NCBI RefSeq assembly: GCF_007970805.1
Contig: NZ_CP042433.1
Location: forward strand, 3,596,001-3,660,000
DNA: 64,000 bases
Direction of reading: 5' to 3'
From: Flavisolibacter ginsenosidimutans
GTDB taxonomy: Bacteria > Bacteroidota > Bacteroidia > Chitinophagales > Chitinophagaceae
Below, piece by piece: positions 51,142 to 60,624 of this stretch. Positions within the stretch are counted from its first letter, which is position 1. Each line of letters opens with the position of its first letter. A program made the translations under genes and the position numbers. The notes below the pieces were generated by a model. It was not told where the DNA came from and ran no database searches. It saw only the letters and a list, made by a program, of their open reading frames with translations.

Positions 51142-52532
51142 AACAAATGAACAAGGCTATACTATTGGCCTTCTGCCTGCTGCTTACAAGTCTTTTGCAG
51201 GCCCAGCAGCGGCACGAACTTTCGGCGCAGCAAGCCGTGGACTATGCCCGCAAAAACAGTGTGCAAATTAAAAACGCCCTGATAGACGTGGAGGAGCAGG
51301 CGCAAACCAACAAAGAGGTAACGGCATCGGCTTATCCGCAAATTAACGGCAGCGCCGGCATCAATTACTATCCTAACGTAGCGGTGCAGACTCTGCCCAA
51401 CTTTATTTCGCCGGCCGTGTACGGCGTGCTGGCAAACGAAGGCGTGAAAGACGCCAACGGCAACACCATCAAAGTGCCCAGCGACTTTGGTTACATCGCC
51501 GCGCAGTTCGGAACCAAGTTTTCCAACAACGTTGGCGTGAGTTTGCAACAATTGCTGTTCGACGGGCAGGTATTCATTGGCCTGCAGGCCCGCGACGCGA
51601 CGATGCAATTTGCCCGTAAAGCCGCCGAGGTAACGGAAGAAGGCATTCGTGCCAACGTGTACAAAGTATATTACCAGTTAGCCGCCAGCAAAAGCCAGAT
51701 CAGCATTCTCGACGCCAACATTGCCCGCGTGCAAAACTTGTTGAACGATACCCGCAAAATGTACGAGAACGGCTTTGCCGAAAAACTTTCGATCAGCCAG
51801 TTGGAAGTGCAGCTTTCCAACATTCAAACCGAAAGGCTGAAGGCGCTTAACAGCATCAACAACGGCTACATTGGCTTAAAGATGTTGATTGGAATGCCCG
51901 TTCAGGATTCGCTGGTTTTAACCGACAGCATCGGCTACAACGATATTCGCAACGGTGTGCTGGAAGCGGCACAATACAATTACAGCGACCGCAAAGAATA
52001 CCAATACGCGGAGCTTGGAAAAACGCTGAATGAGTTTAACGTGCGCCGCTACGAGTTGAGTAAACTGCCCACCGTTTCGCTGTCCTCTAACTACAATTAT
52101 ATCCGCCAATCAAACACGTTTGGTTTTGGTGGAAAATGGAATCCAAGTTCACTGATTGGCCTGAACGTGAACGTGCCCATCTTCAGCGGCTTTGCCAAAA
52201 ATGCCCGCATTGACCGTGCAAAACTTGAAGTGCAGAGATCGGTAAACAATTTGGAAAGCCTGAAGATTACCATTGATGCGCAAGTGAAGCAGGCCGTCAA
52301 CAATTATCAAAATGCACTGGCCACGCTTGATGCGCAAAAGCGCAACATGGAGCTGGCCGAAACGGTGTACAACCAAACGCGGCTTAAATCGCAAAACGGA
52401 CTCGCAACAAACACAGACATCAGCAATGCGCAGAACGATTTAGCGGTAGCGCAGAACAATTACATTCTGGCAACCTATGATGCCATCAATGCGAAGATTG
52501 ATTTCTTAAAAGCAACAGGCAAACTTCAATAA
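51138..52532 (+). CDS. TolC family outer-membrane efflux channel
   Basis: A 464-residue protein with a signal peptide (ILLAFCLLLTSLLQAQ) and two OEP repeats. Each has long coiled-coil helices (for example FARKAAEVTEEGIRANVYKV, LYQLAASKSQI-like stretch, KLEVQRSVNNLESLKITIDA, AQKRNMELAETVYNQTRLKS) and barrel strands. NGLATNTDISNAQNDLAVAQ close to the end is typical. It forms the outer-membrane duct of the RND pump encoded downstream. The start ATG 51138 overlaps the tetR stop; ATG 51147 is a possible alternative. Confidence 0.94.
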   Translation: MKQMNKAILLAFCLLLTSLLQAQQRHELSAQQAVDYARKNSVQIKNALIDVEEQAQTNKEVTASAYPQINGSAGINYYPNVAVQTLPNFISPAVYGVLANEGVKDANGNTIKVPSDFGYIAAQFGTKFSNNVGVSLQQLLFDGQVFIGLQARDATMQFARKAAEVTEEGIRANVYKVYYQLAASKSQISILDANIARVQNLLNDTRKMYENGFAEKLSISQLEVQLSNIQTERLKALNSINNGYIGLKMLIGMPVQDSLVLTDSIGYNDIRNGVLEAAQYNYSDRKEYQYAELGKTLNEFNVRRYELSKLPTVSLSSNYNYIRQSNTFGFGGKWNPSSLIGLNVNVPIFSGFAKNARIDRAKLEVQRSVNNLESLKITIDAQVKQAVNNYQNALATLDAQKRNMELAETVYNQTRLKSQNGLATNTDISNAQNDLAVAQNNYILATYDAINAKIDFLKATGKLQ

Positions 52533-52567
52533 CCAAACATCAACTCATTACTATAAACGCATTCAAC

Positions 52568-53734
52568 ATGAAAAATTATTTGATTGGATTTGTGCTTCTT
52601 TCTTTGGTAGCGGCCTCCTGCGGTTCCAGCAAAAAAGACGAAGCCGGAAACCTGAACGACAAGAAAGCAAAGCTGCAGGAATTAAAAACGCAGCAGGACA
52701 AGTTGACTACGGAGATAACCGCACTGGAAAAAGACATTGCCAAAGTGGACACCTCGGTTGCTTCGGCTAAGCCAAAGCTGGTGGCCGTTTCCACTGTGGG
52801 CACCGATACCTTCTCTCACTTTATTGACCTGCAAGGCAAGCTGGATGCGCAGAACATCTCTTACGTAGCGCCTCCGAACGGACAAGGCGGAATTGTAAAA
52901 GCCCTGTACGTCACGCAAGGACAAACGGTGCACAAGGGACAAGTGTTGGCCCGCCTTGATGATCAAACCATTCGTCAGCAAATAGAGCCGTTGCGTGTGC
53001 AGTTAACTTCGGCTGAAGACACCTACAAGCGTTTGAAAAGTTTGTACGACCAGGGCATTGGAACCTATCAAAACGTACTGAACGCACAAACGCAAGTGAA
53101 CACGCTGCGCCAGCAAATTGGTGTGATTCAAAAGCAGGCATCCCTGATGACCGTAACAGCGCCTGCATCCGGCGTGGCTGATATTGTGGCCGTTCGTGTG
53201 GGGGAAATGTTTGTGGGTGCAACCGCTGCGGGTCCGCAAATCCGCATCGTCAATACAAGCGATTTGAAAGTAGTAGCGCAAGTGCCCGAGAATTACGTAG
53301 GCCGCGTAAAAGTGGGTTCAAACATTTTGGTTTACCTGCCTGACTTAAATCGCAACCTTACCGCAAAAGTTACCGTTGCCGGCAGAACGATAGACCCGAC
53401 CAACCGTGCCTTTTACATCGAAGCAAAAATTCCTTCGTCGCCTGAACTGCGTCCCAACCAGATAGCCGTGGTAAAGATTAAAGATTACGCCTCAAACAGC
53501 GCCATTACCATTCCGGTTAACGTGTTGCAGAACGATGAGAAAGGAAAATTTGTGATGGTGGCGGCGAAGGAAGGAGCGAAGACTGTTGCGCAAAAACGAA
53601 CCATTACTGTGGGTGAATTGTACGGCGACAAACTGGAAGTAAAGAGCGGCCTGCATGCCGGCGATGTGCTCATTACCGAAGGCTATCAAGGATTGTACGA
53701 AGGACAGGCCGTAACGACGGATGCAAAGATCTAA
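52568..53734 (+). CDS. RND efflux periplasmic adaptor lipoprotein
   Basis: A 388-residue membrane-fusion protein anchored by lipid (AASC, Cys18). After a coiled-coil stretch near residues 30-60 follow the biotinyl-lipoyl half (YVAPPNGQGGIVKALYVTQG, QTVHKGQVLARLDDQTI), the alpha-hairpin (VQLTSAEDTYKRLKSLYDQG), the second lipoyl half (MTVTAPASGVADIVAVRVGE) and the beta-barrel and membrane-proximal domains, ending DVLITEGYQGLYEGQAV. It links the RND pump with the TolC channel. Confidence 0.95.
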   Translation: MKNYLIGFVLLSLVAASCGSSKKDEAGNLNDKKAKLQELKTQQDKLTTEITALEKDIAKVDTSVASAKPKLVAVSTVGTDTFSHFIDLQGKLDAQNISYVAPPNGQGGIVKALYVTQGQTVHKGQVLARLDDQTIRQQIEPLRVQLTSAEDTYKRLKSLYDQGIGTYQNVLNAQTQVNTLRQQIGVIQKQASLMTVTAPASGVADIVAVRVGEMFVGATAAGPQIRIVNTSDLKVVAQVPENYVGRVKVGSNILVYLPDLNRNLTAKVTVAGRTIDPTNRAFYIEAKIPSSPELRPNQIAVVKIKDYASNSAITIPVNVLQNDEKGKFVMVAAKEGAKTVAQKRTITVGELYGDKLEVKSGLHAGDVLITEGYQGLYEGQAVTTDAKI

Positions 53735-53735
53735 A

Positions 53736-53815
53736 TCGTTGACCGTTAATCGTTATCCGTTGCTTGTCTTTCGACCAATGGCCAACGCTCAACGGCCAAC
53801 CCATCAACAACCGAC
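53736..53815 (+). repeat. Phrase-like repeats between the adaptor and RND genes
   Basis: GTTGACCGTTAATCGTTATCC and then CCAATGGCCAACGCTCAACG, GGCCAAC: variants of GTTGaCCGTT in direct and inverted order. The gap is inside the efflux operon, so the repeat is transcribed. Confidence 0.45.
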
Positions 53816-53827
53816 CAAACACATTTT

Positions 53828-56800
53828 ATGATCGAACAGATAAAAAACAAATTGTCCAACGTGGTGCACAAGAAGCCCAAAGGCTTCGGGCCAACCAACT
53901 GGAGCATTCGCAACAAAACATCCATCTATCTTTTGATGTTGTTTGTGACGATGGCCGGGGTTTTTCAATTTGTGACGCTGCCCAAAGAGCAGTTTCCTGA
54001 TATTGTTATCCCTACGGTTTACGTGCAAACCATTTACGTGGGAAACTCGCCACGGGACATTGAAAACCTCGTCACCCGTCCTATTGAAAAACAATTGAAA
54101 GGCATCACCGGTGCCAAGGTGAACAAGGTGACGAGCACCTCCGTTCAGGATTATTCGGCCATCATTGTTGAATTCAGCACCGACGTGAAAACCGACGTGG
54201 CCGTGCAGAAAGTAAAAGACGCGGTGGATAAAGCCAAACAGGATTTGCCAACCGATCTAACGCAACAGCCCACGGTACTTGAAGTAAGCTTTTCCGACCA
54301 GCCCATCATGTACGTAAACTTAAGCGGCGATTATGACGCGGTGCAATTGAAAAAATACGCGGACAATTTAAAAGATCGTCTGGAAGAATTGCCGCAACTC
54401 AACCGCGTGGACATTGTGGGTGCGCCGGAACGTGAGTTCCAGATTAACGTGGACAACTACCGCATGCAAGCCTCGGGTGTTACGTTCGATGACATTGCCG
54501 GCGCGGTTTCCCGCGAGAATATGGACATCTCCGGTGGCCAGTTAGAAGTGGGCAACAGCCGCCGCAACCTGCAACTGAAAGGACAGCTTCACACGGCTTT
54601 TGATATTCAGAACATCGTGGTGCGGAACCAAAGCGGTGCACCCATTTATTTAAAAGACATTGCCGACGTACGCGACACGACGAAAGAAAAAGAAAGCTAT
54701 GCCCGTCTTGATGGAAAGAACGTGGTAACGCTCAACATCATCAAGCGTGCCGGCGAAAACCTGATTGAAACATCTGCGGACGTGCACAAGACCATTCAGG
54801 AATTGCGCGACAACGGCACCCTGCCACCGCAACTGAAATCCGTCATCACCGGCGACCAAAGCATCAAAACAAAAACTTCCTTTAACGATTTGGTGAACTC
54901 CATCGTCATCGGTTTTATCCTGGTGCTCCTGATCCTCATGTTCTTCATGGGCGTGACCAACGCCTTCTTCGTGGCGTTGTCCGTTCCGCTGAGCATGTTC
55001 GTGGCCTTTATGTTTTTGCCGGCTGCGGATTTGATCATCGGCTCGCACGTTACACTCAACTTCATTGTGCTCTTTGCGCTGCTGTTTGGCCTCGGCATTA
55101 TTGTGGACGACGCTATTGTGGTGATTGAAAACACGCACCGCATTTACGTGGAAAACCGCGGACGGCTTTCGCCTTCCAAATCGGCAATGGCTGCCGCAGG
55201 TGAAGTATTCATCCCGGTGCTTGCTGGTACGCTAACTACGCTGGCGCCTTTCTTCCCGCTCTTGTTCTGGCCCGGCATCATCGGTAAGTTCATGGTCTAT
55301 TTGCCCGCGATGCTCATCTTCACCTTAACGGCTTCGCTGATCGTAGCCTTCATCATGAACCCCGTATTTGCGGTGGACTTCATGAATCATCCAGACCATG
55401 AGCCCGAAAAGAAAAGCGCCATCTTCCGCAAGCCTTCATTCTGGATCGGCATAGCGGGCGGTGTATTGCTTGATGTGATGGGTTATCCCTTCCTCGGCAA
55501 TCTCCTTCTCACCATCATGCTGCTTGTTCTGCTCAACCGTTTTGTACTGAACGATGTGATTCATTCTTTCCAAAACCGCGTGTTGCCCGCCATCATGCGG
55601 CAGTACGAGAAGTCGCTTCGTTGGGCCTTGAACGGATGGAAACCGGTTTATCTTTTGTTGGGAACCTTTGGCCTGCTCCTCTTTACCTTCTTCTTGTTTG
55701 GCGCTTCGGTAAAAGCCGGCCGCGTACCGATTGTGTTCTTTCCTTCGGGTGATCCAAACTTTGTGTACGTGTATTTAAAATTGCCGGTGGGTACGGATGT
55801 AAAATACACCGACTCCATGACAAGAGTGCTTGAAACAAGAGTGGATAAAGTGCTGGGTACGGAGAACGGCAAAACAAATCCATTGGTGGAAAGTGTTATC
55901 TCTAACGTTGCCGTTGGCGCTTCCGATCCGACGAGCGGCGACCGCAGCACACGACCGGAACTTGGACGCATACAGGTATCGTTTGTAGAGTTTGAAAAAC
56001 GTCACGGCAAATCCACAGCGCCTTATCTTGATTCCATTCGCAACGCAACGAAAGGCATTCCGGGTGCGGAGATTTCCGTGGACCAGGAAAAAGGCGGACC
56101 GCCCACCGATCCTCCGGTTAACATCGAAGTGCAAAGCGAAGACTTTGATGCCCTGACAAAGACCGCTGTTTCTTTAAAGAATTACCTCGATTCGATTCAT
56201 ACGCCGGGTGTGGAAGAATTGAAGATGGACGTGGACCTGCAAAACCCCGAGATTACTTTATCTGTGGACAGAGACCGGGCCTTGATTGAAGGCGTATCCT
56301 CGGCGCAGATTGGTCAAGCCATTCGCACAGGTTTGTTTGGAAGAGAAGTGTCGAAGATTAAAGAAGGCGAAGACGAATACAAGATCCAGTTGCGCAACAA
56401 CGAAGTGCAGCGTAAGAACCTCTCTGACCTTTTGAACATGAACGTTTCCTTCCGCGACATGGCCAGCGGCGGCCGCGTGAAAAACGTGCCCATCTCCAAC
56501 CTGGTGAAAGTTGATTATACCAGCACGGCGGGCAGCGTTAAACGCAAGAACCAAAAGCGGGTAATCTCGCTGCGCTCAAACGTGTTAAGCGGCTACACGC
56601 CAACAGCCGTGAACGCGGTATTGGCACAACACATTGCCAGCTTTAAAAAGAAGCCGGAGAACGTGAACATCAGCCAAACAGGCGAAGGTGCGCAACAGGC
56701 TGAAACCGGCGCCTTCCTTGGCAAAGCGTTGGTGATTGCCCTGATGTTGATTCTCTTCATTCTCGTATTGCAGTTCAACAGCATCAGCAAGCCGGTGATC

Positions 56801-57439
56801 ATTCTCACGGAAATTATCTTCAGCGTCATCGGTGTCTTGCTTGGCTTCTCCATCTTCGGCATGACGGTGTCGGTGGTAATGACGGGTATCGGTATCGTGG
56901 GTCTTGCGGGCATCGTGGTGAAGAATGGAATTCTTGTGATTGAATTTGCCGACGAGTTGCGGGCACGTGGCATGAAGACAAAAGAGGCCGTGATACAAGC
57001 CGGTAAGACAAGGATCATCCCGGTACTCTTAACGGCAATGGCGGCCATCCTTGGTTTGATTCCGCTGGCCGTTGGTTTCAACATCAACTTCGTCACGCTG
57101 TTCTCGGATTTGAACCCGCACATTTTCTTCGGTGGCGACAACGTGGTGTTCTGGAAACCGCTTTCATGGACCATCATCTTCGGTCTGGCGTTCGCCTTCT
57201 TCATGACGCTGTTGATCGTACCGAGCATGTACCTGATTGCAGAGCGTTTGAAACGTCCGATGCGGCGCCAATTTGGCGGCAACTGGGTGAGCATGTTGGG
57301 CATTCCACCGCTTACGCTGGTGTTCATTCCAATGATGCTTTACACCATGGCCGAACACCGCAGAGGCGTACGCCGCCGCCGGCGCAAGCTGGCGAACGAC
57401 GAAGCCGCAAACAAATCTTTTATCGGCAGTTGGTTTTAA
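53828..57439 (+). CDS. RND efflux transporter permease (HAE-1-like)
   Basis: A 1203-residue inner-membrane pump, proton-driven. After an N-terminal cytoplasmic segment comes TM1 (SIYLLMLFVTMAGVFQFVTL), followed by the porter domain (FPDIVIPTVYVQTIYVGNSP). In the TM4 region LFGLGIIVDDAIVVIENTHR carries the paired aspartates of the proton relay. GIVGLAGIVVKNGILVIEFA and ELRARGMKTKEAVIQAGKTR in the second half mirror it. It is longer than AcrB, with an added cytoplasmic segment around residues 510-540 (HPDHEPEKKSAIFRKPS) and extra helices. Substrates are unknown: drugs, bile-like compounds or lipids are possible. A terminator follows at 57466. Confidence 0.95.
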   Translation: MIEQIKNKLSNVVHKKPKGFGPTNWSIRNKTSIYLLMLFVTMAGVFQFVTLPKEQFPDIVIPTVYVQTIYVGNSPRDIENLVTRPIEKQLKGITGAKVNKVTSTSVQDYSAIIVEFSTDVKTDVAVQKVKDAVDKAKQDLPTDLTQQPTVLEVSFSDQPIMYVNLSGDYDAVQLKKYADNLKDRLEELPQLNRVDIVGAPEREFQINVDNYRMQASGVTFDDIAGAVSRENMDISGGQLEVGNSRRNLQLKGQLHTAFDIQNIVVRNQSGAPIYLKDIADVRDTTKEKESYARLDGKNVVTLNIIKRAGENLIETSADVHKTIQELRDNGTLPPQLKSVITGDQSIKTKTSFNDLVNSIVIGFILVLLILMFFMGVTNAFFVALSVPLSMFVAFMFLPAADLIIGSHVTLNFIVLFALLFGLGIIVDDAIVVIENTHRIYVENRGRLSPSKSAMAAAGEVFIPVLAGTLTTLAPFFPLLFWPGIIGKFMVYLPAMLIFTLTASLIVAFIMNPVFAVDFMNHPDHEPEKKSAIFRKPSFWIGIAGGVLLDVMGYPFLGNLLLTIMLLVLLNRFVLNDVIHSFQNRVLPAIMRQYEKSLRWALNGWKPVYLLLGTFGLLLFTFFLFGASVKAGRVPIVFFPSGDPNFVYVYLKLPVGTDVKYTDSMTRVLETRVDKVLGTENGKTNPLVESVISNVAVGASDPTSGDRSTRPELGRIQVSFVEFEKRHGKSTAPYLDSIRNATKGIPGAEISVDQEKGGPPTDPPVNIEVQSEDFDALTKTAVSLKNYLDSIHTPGVEELKMDVDLQNPEITLSVDRDRALIEGVSSAQIGQAIRTGLFGREVSKIKEGEDEYKIQLRNNEVQRKNLSDLLNMNVSFRDMASGGRVKNVPISNLVKVDYTSTAGSVKRKNQKRVISLRSNVLSGYTPTAVNAVLAQHIASFKKKPENVNISQTGEGAQQAETGAFLGKALVIALMLILFILVLQFNSISKPVIILTEIIFSVIGVLLGFSIFGMTVSVVMTGIGIVGLAGIVVKNGILVIEFADELRARGMKTKEAVIQAGKTRIIPVLLTAMAAILGLIPLAVGFNINFVTLFSDLNPHIFFGGDNVVFWKPLSWTIIFGLAFAFFMTLLIVPSMYLIAERLKRPMRRQFGGNWVSMLGIPPLTLVFIPMMLYTMAEHRRGVRRRRRKLANDEAANKSFIGSWF

Positions 57440-57465
57440 GGTTAGTTTATAACAACAGAAAGGCT

Positions 57466-57487
57466 ACGTCCCGCTTCGGCGGGACGT
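57466..57487 (+). terminator. Rho-independent terminator of the RND efflux operon
   Basis: Perfect 9-bp stem ACGTCCCGC / GCGGGACGT with a stable TTCG loop, followed by TTTTGTTTT. It starts 26 bp after the RND gene stop. Confidence 0.9.
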
Positions 57488-57503
57488 TTTGTTTTGGACC
57501 CGA

Positions 57504-57520
57504 CCTTCCCGGTGGGAAGG
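57504..57520 (+). repeat. Hairpin repeat CCTTCCC-GGT-GGGAAGG
   Basis: Perfect 7-bp arms and 3-nt loop. A second hairpin of the same core (CCCTTCCC-ATC-GGGAAGGG) lies at 57615-57633. The pair looks like a REP-type repeat. Confidence 0.55.
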
Positions 57521-57614
57521 CCGTCTTTGCACAGACCCTTGCTTTTCGATGATTCAACTTCTTATTTAATCAGCTTGAACGACGAACATCTTTTCTGCTT
57601 TCAACCTGTTTCTA

Positions 57615-57633
57615 CCCTTCCCATCGGGAAGGG
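57615..57633 (+). repeat. Hairpin repeat CCCTTCCC-ATC-GGGAAGGG
   Basis: Perfect 8-bp arms and 3-nt loop, related to the hairpin at 57504-57520, 64-78 bp before the polA promoter box. Confidence 0.55.
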
Positions 57634-57696
57634 CTTTAGCACCCTCTAACTGGTTTCAGAAAAGGCGTCGGGATGGGCCAATGGGCCGTGAGGTCT

Positions 57697-57704
57697 TATC
57701 TTCG
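57697..57704 (+). promoter_or_regulatory. Putative -7 box of polA
   Basis: TATCTTCG matches TAnnTTTG in seven of eight positions; 6 nt to the ATG at 57711. Confidence 0.4.
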
Positions 57705-57710
57705 TAAACT

Positions 57711-60518
57711 ATGGACAAACGTTTGTTTTTGCTGGACGCTTATGCCCTTATTTTCCGGGCTTATTACGCTTTAATTCGGGCTCCAAGAATTACCTCAAAA
57801 GGAAGAAATACCAACGCCCAATTCGGGTTCACCAACACGCTGGTGGAGTTGATCAACAACCAAAAACCCACGCACATGGCCGTGTGTTTCGACACCGGCG
57901 CACCCACTGAACGCCACACTGATTTTGCGGACTACAAGGCCAACCGGCAGGAAGCACCCGAAGATTTGAAAGAAGCCATTCCCGACATCAAGCGCATCCT
58001 GCGCGGCTTTAACGTGCCCATCATTGAAAGCGACGGCTACGAAGCCGATGACGTGATTGGCACGTTAAGTAAACAAGCCGAAGCGCTGGGCTACGACGTG
58101 TACATGGTTACACCTGATAAAGACTACGGCCAGTTGGTAAGCGAGAAAGTAAAAATTTACAAGCCCGGTTACCAGGGCGGCGAAGTGGAAATCATGGGGC
58201 CGAAAGAAGTGTGCGATAAATGGTGCATTCCCGATGTGGCGCACGTGGTGGACATTTTGGGCTTAATGGGCGATGCGGTGGACAACATTCCAGGGATTGC
58301 AGGCGTGGGACAAAAAACAGCTTGCAAACTCATCACCGAATACGGTTCGCTGGAAAAAATTCTGGAGAACGCCGACAGCATTAAAGGTTCGTTGGGTGAG
58401 AAGGTTCGTGCGGGAAGAGAAGCCGCCATTATGAGTAAGAAACTGGCTACTATTATCACAAGCGTTCCCGTTGAATTTCACGAAGAAGATTTCCGGCTAA
58501 AAGAATTGAACAAGGAAGGCCTGAAAGAAATTTTTACCGAACTGGAATTCAAAACCTTTATAAAGCGCATCCTGGGCGAAGACGGCACCGATGCTTCCGC
58601 TCCCAAAAAGCAAGCAGCCGGTGTGCAAACCAATTTGTTTGGCAGCGATGCGGCAACGGTTGAAGCACCGGAAGAAAATAACGTTGTTGCACCGGGAAAA
58701 AATGCACAAAACACACCACACGAATACGACGCCGTGGAAAGCGAAAGCGAGTTCAAAACCTTGTTGGATGCGCTTTCAAAGCAAACGGAGATTTCTTTCG
58801 ATACCGAAACCACCGGCATTGATGCGAACAACGCTTTGCTTGTCGGAATGAGTTTCAGTATTGAGCCGCACCGCGGCTGGTACGTGCCGTTGCCAACGGA
58901 TAACGTGGCTGAAACAAAAAACATTCTTGCACGATTTGCACACTTGTTCAACGACGAATCCAAAACATGGATCGGCCACAACATCAAATACGACATGCTG
59001 ATGCTGAAGTGGTACGGCGTTGAATTAAAGGGCAAACTGTTCGACACAATGCTGGCGCATTACCTGATTGAACCCGATGGCAAAAGCAACATGGACTGGC
59101 TTAGTGCAAAGTATCTTGGCTATGAACCCATTCACATTGAAGAACTGATTAGCAAAAAAGGAAAAGGCCAGGGCAGCATGAAGGACGTAGAGCTGGAGAA
59201 GATAAAAGAATACGCCGTGGAAGATGCCGACATCACGCTTCAGTTTAAAAGTATATTTCTGCCGCAGCTAAAAAAACACGAAGTCAAAAACGTTTTCAAC
59301 GATGTGGAAAACCCGTTGGTGCCGGTGCTCGTGGACATGGAGTTTGAAGGCGTTCGAATTGATACGGCCTTTTTGAACGAGTATTCGACCGTGCTGGAAA
59401 CGGAAGCGAGAGTGCACGAAGAAAAAGTGTACGAAACAGCCGGTGTTCGTTTCAATCTCGGTTCGCCGAAACAGTTGGGCGAAGTGCTCTTTGAAAAATT
59501 AAAGATTGACTCCGGGGCACGCAAAACCAAAACGGGCCAGTACGCAACGGGTGAAGACGTGTTGCGCAAACTGGCGGCCGAACACAAAATTGTGGACGAC
59601 ATTCTGGCCTATCGCGAATACACCAAACTAAAATCCACCTACGTTGATTCGTTGCCCTTGCTGATCAATCCAAAGACGGGAAGAATACACACCAACTTTG
59701 CGCAGGCCGTTGCGGTAACGGGACGTTTGTCGAGCAACAATCCTAACCTTCAAAATATTCCCATTAAAACCGAACGCGGACGGGAGATACGCAAAGCGTT
59801 TATTCCCCGCGATAAGGCTCACACCTTACTTAGCGCCGATTATTCGCAAATTGAATTGCGCATTGTGGCCGCATTAAGCGGCGACAAAAACATGTGCGAT
59901 GCCTTTCTTCAAAACAAAGACGTGCACACCGCCACGGCCGCAAAAATTTACAACGTGGCCGAAGAAGCGGTCACAAAAGAGATGCGCCGCAAGGCCAAGA
60001 CGACCAACTTCGGCATCGTGTACGGACAAAGTTCCTTTGGCCTTGCCGACACATTGGGCATCAGCCGCAGCGAAGCGAAAACCATCATTGACAATTACAA
60101 ACGCGAGTTTGAAGGTGTAACGAAATATCTCGACAGCATGATCAACTTTGCCCGTGAACACGGTTACGTGCAAACGGTGATGGGCCGCAAGCGTTGGTTG
60201 CGCGACATTAATTCATCCAACTTTACCGTTCGCGGTTATGCCGAACGCAATGCCATTAACTCGCCCATTCAGGGCACGGCTGCTGACATGATTAAGCTGG
60301 CGATGATAAAAATTCACGAGGCGTTCAAGCAGCACAAGTTTGTATCAAAAATGATTTTGCAGGTGCACGACGAATTGGTTTTTGACGTAGTGAAAGATGA
60401 AGTAGAAAAAGTAAAACAAGTTGTGTTGGAGTGCATGGAAAGCGCCATGACGCTGCCAAACGGCATTCCGATTTTAGCGGAAGTAGGTGTGGGTGAAAAC
60501 TGGCTGGAGGCCCATTAG
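57711..60518 (+). CDS. polA: DNA polymerase I
   Basis: A 935-residue family A polymerase for gap filling and primer removal. The 5'-3' exonuclease domain occupies residues 1-290 (LFLLDAYALIFRAYYAL, YKANRQEAPEDL, ESDGYEADDVIGTL, GLMGDAVDNIPGIAGVG). A linker of low complexity (about 300-345) follows. The 3'-5' proofreading domain keeps all motifs: ISFDTETTGIDAN, WIGHNIKYDML, EYAVEDADITLQF. The polymerase domain has motif A LLSADYSQIELRIVAALSG, motif B RRKAKTTNFGIVYGQSSFG and motif C LQVHDELVFDV. All catalytic aspartates are present, so all three activities are expected. Confidence 0.98.
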   Translation: MDKRLFLLDAYALIFRAYYALIRAPRITSKGRNTNAQFGFTNTLVELINNQKPTHMAVCFDTGAPTERHTDFADYKANRQEAPEDLKEAIPDIKRILRGFNVPIIESDGYEADDVIGTLSKQAEALGYDVYMVTPDKDYGQLVSEKVKIYKPGYQGGEVEIMGPKEVCDKWCIPDVAHVVDILGLMGDAVDNIPGIAGVGQKTACKLITEYGSLEKILENADSIKGSLGEKVRAGREAAIMSKKLATIITSVPVEFHEEDFRLKELNKEGLKEIFTELEFKTFIKRILGEDGTDASAPKKQAAGVQTNLFGSDAATVEAPEENNVVAPGKNAQNTPHEYDAVESESEFKTLLDALSKQTEISFDTETTGIDANNALLVGMSFSIEPHRGWYVPLPTDNVAETKNILARFAHLFNDESKTWIGHNIKYDMLMLKWYGVELKGKLFDTMLAHYLIEPDGKSNMDWLSAKYLGYEPIHIEELISKKGKGQGSMKDVELEKIKEYAVEDADITLQFKSIFLPQLKKHEVKNVFNDVENPLVPVLVDMEFEGVRIDTAFLNEYSTVLETEARVHEEKVYETAGVRFNLGSPKQLGEVLFEKLKIDSGARKTKTGQYATGEDVLRKLAAEHKIVDDILAYREYTKLKSTYVDSLPLLINPKTGRIHTNFAQAVAVTGRLSSNNPNLQNIPIKTERGREIRKAFIPRDKAHTLLSADYSQIELRIVAALSGDKNMCDAFLQNKDVHTATAAKIYNVAEEAVTKEMRRKAKTTNFGIVYGQSSFGLADTLGISRSEAKTIIDNYKREFEGVTKYLDSMINFAREHGYVQTVMGRKRWLRDINSSNFTVRGYAERNAINSPIQGTAADMIKLAMIKIHEAFKQHKFVSKMILQVHDELVFDVVKDEVEKVKQVVLECMESAMTLPNGIPILAEVGVGENWLEAH

Positions 60519-60612
60519 GGGGTTAATGGATTGATTATTTTGAAGATTCGTTAATTGTTGACGTAAACGTTGAAATGCGTTGGCTTGTGTAGCTTACCTG
60601 GGAAATGCTGAA

Positions 60613-60620
60613 TAAATTTG
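60613..60620 (+). promoter_or_regulatory. -7 box directly before the mntA-hepT pair
   Basis: TAAATTTG is a full TAnnTTTG match and ends 4 nt before the ATG at 60625. A leaderless transcript is likely. Confidence 0.55.
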
Positions 60621-60624
60621 CAGT

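Noticed and set aside
56593..57327. Minus-strand frame of 244 codons opposite the RND permease
   Set aside because: Shadow of the RND membrane helices; no start context or promoter.
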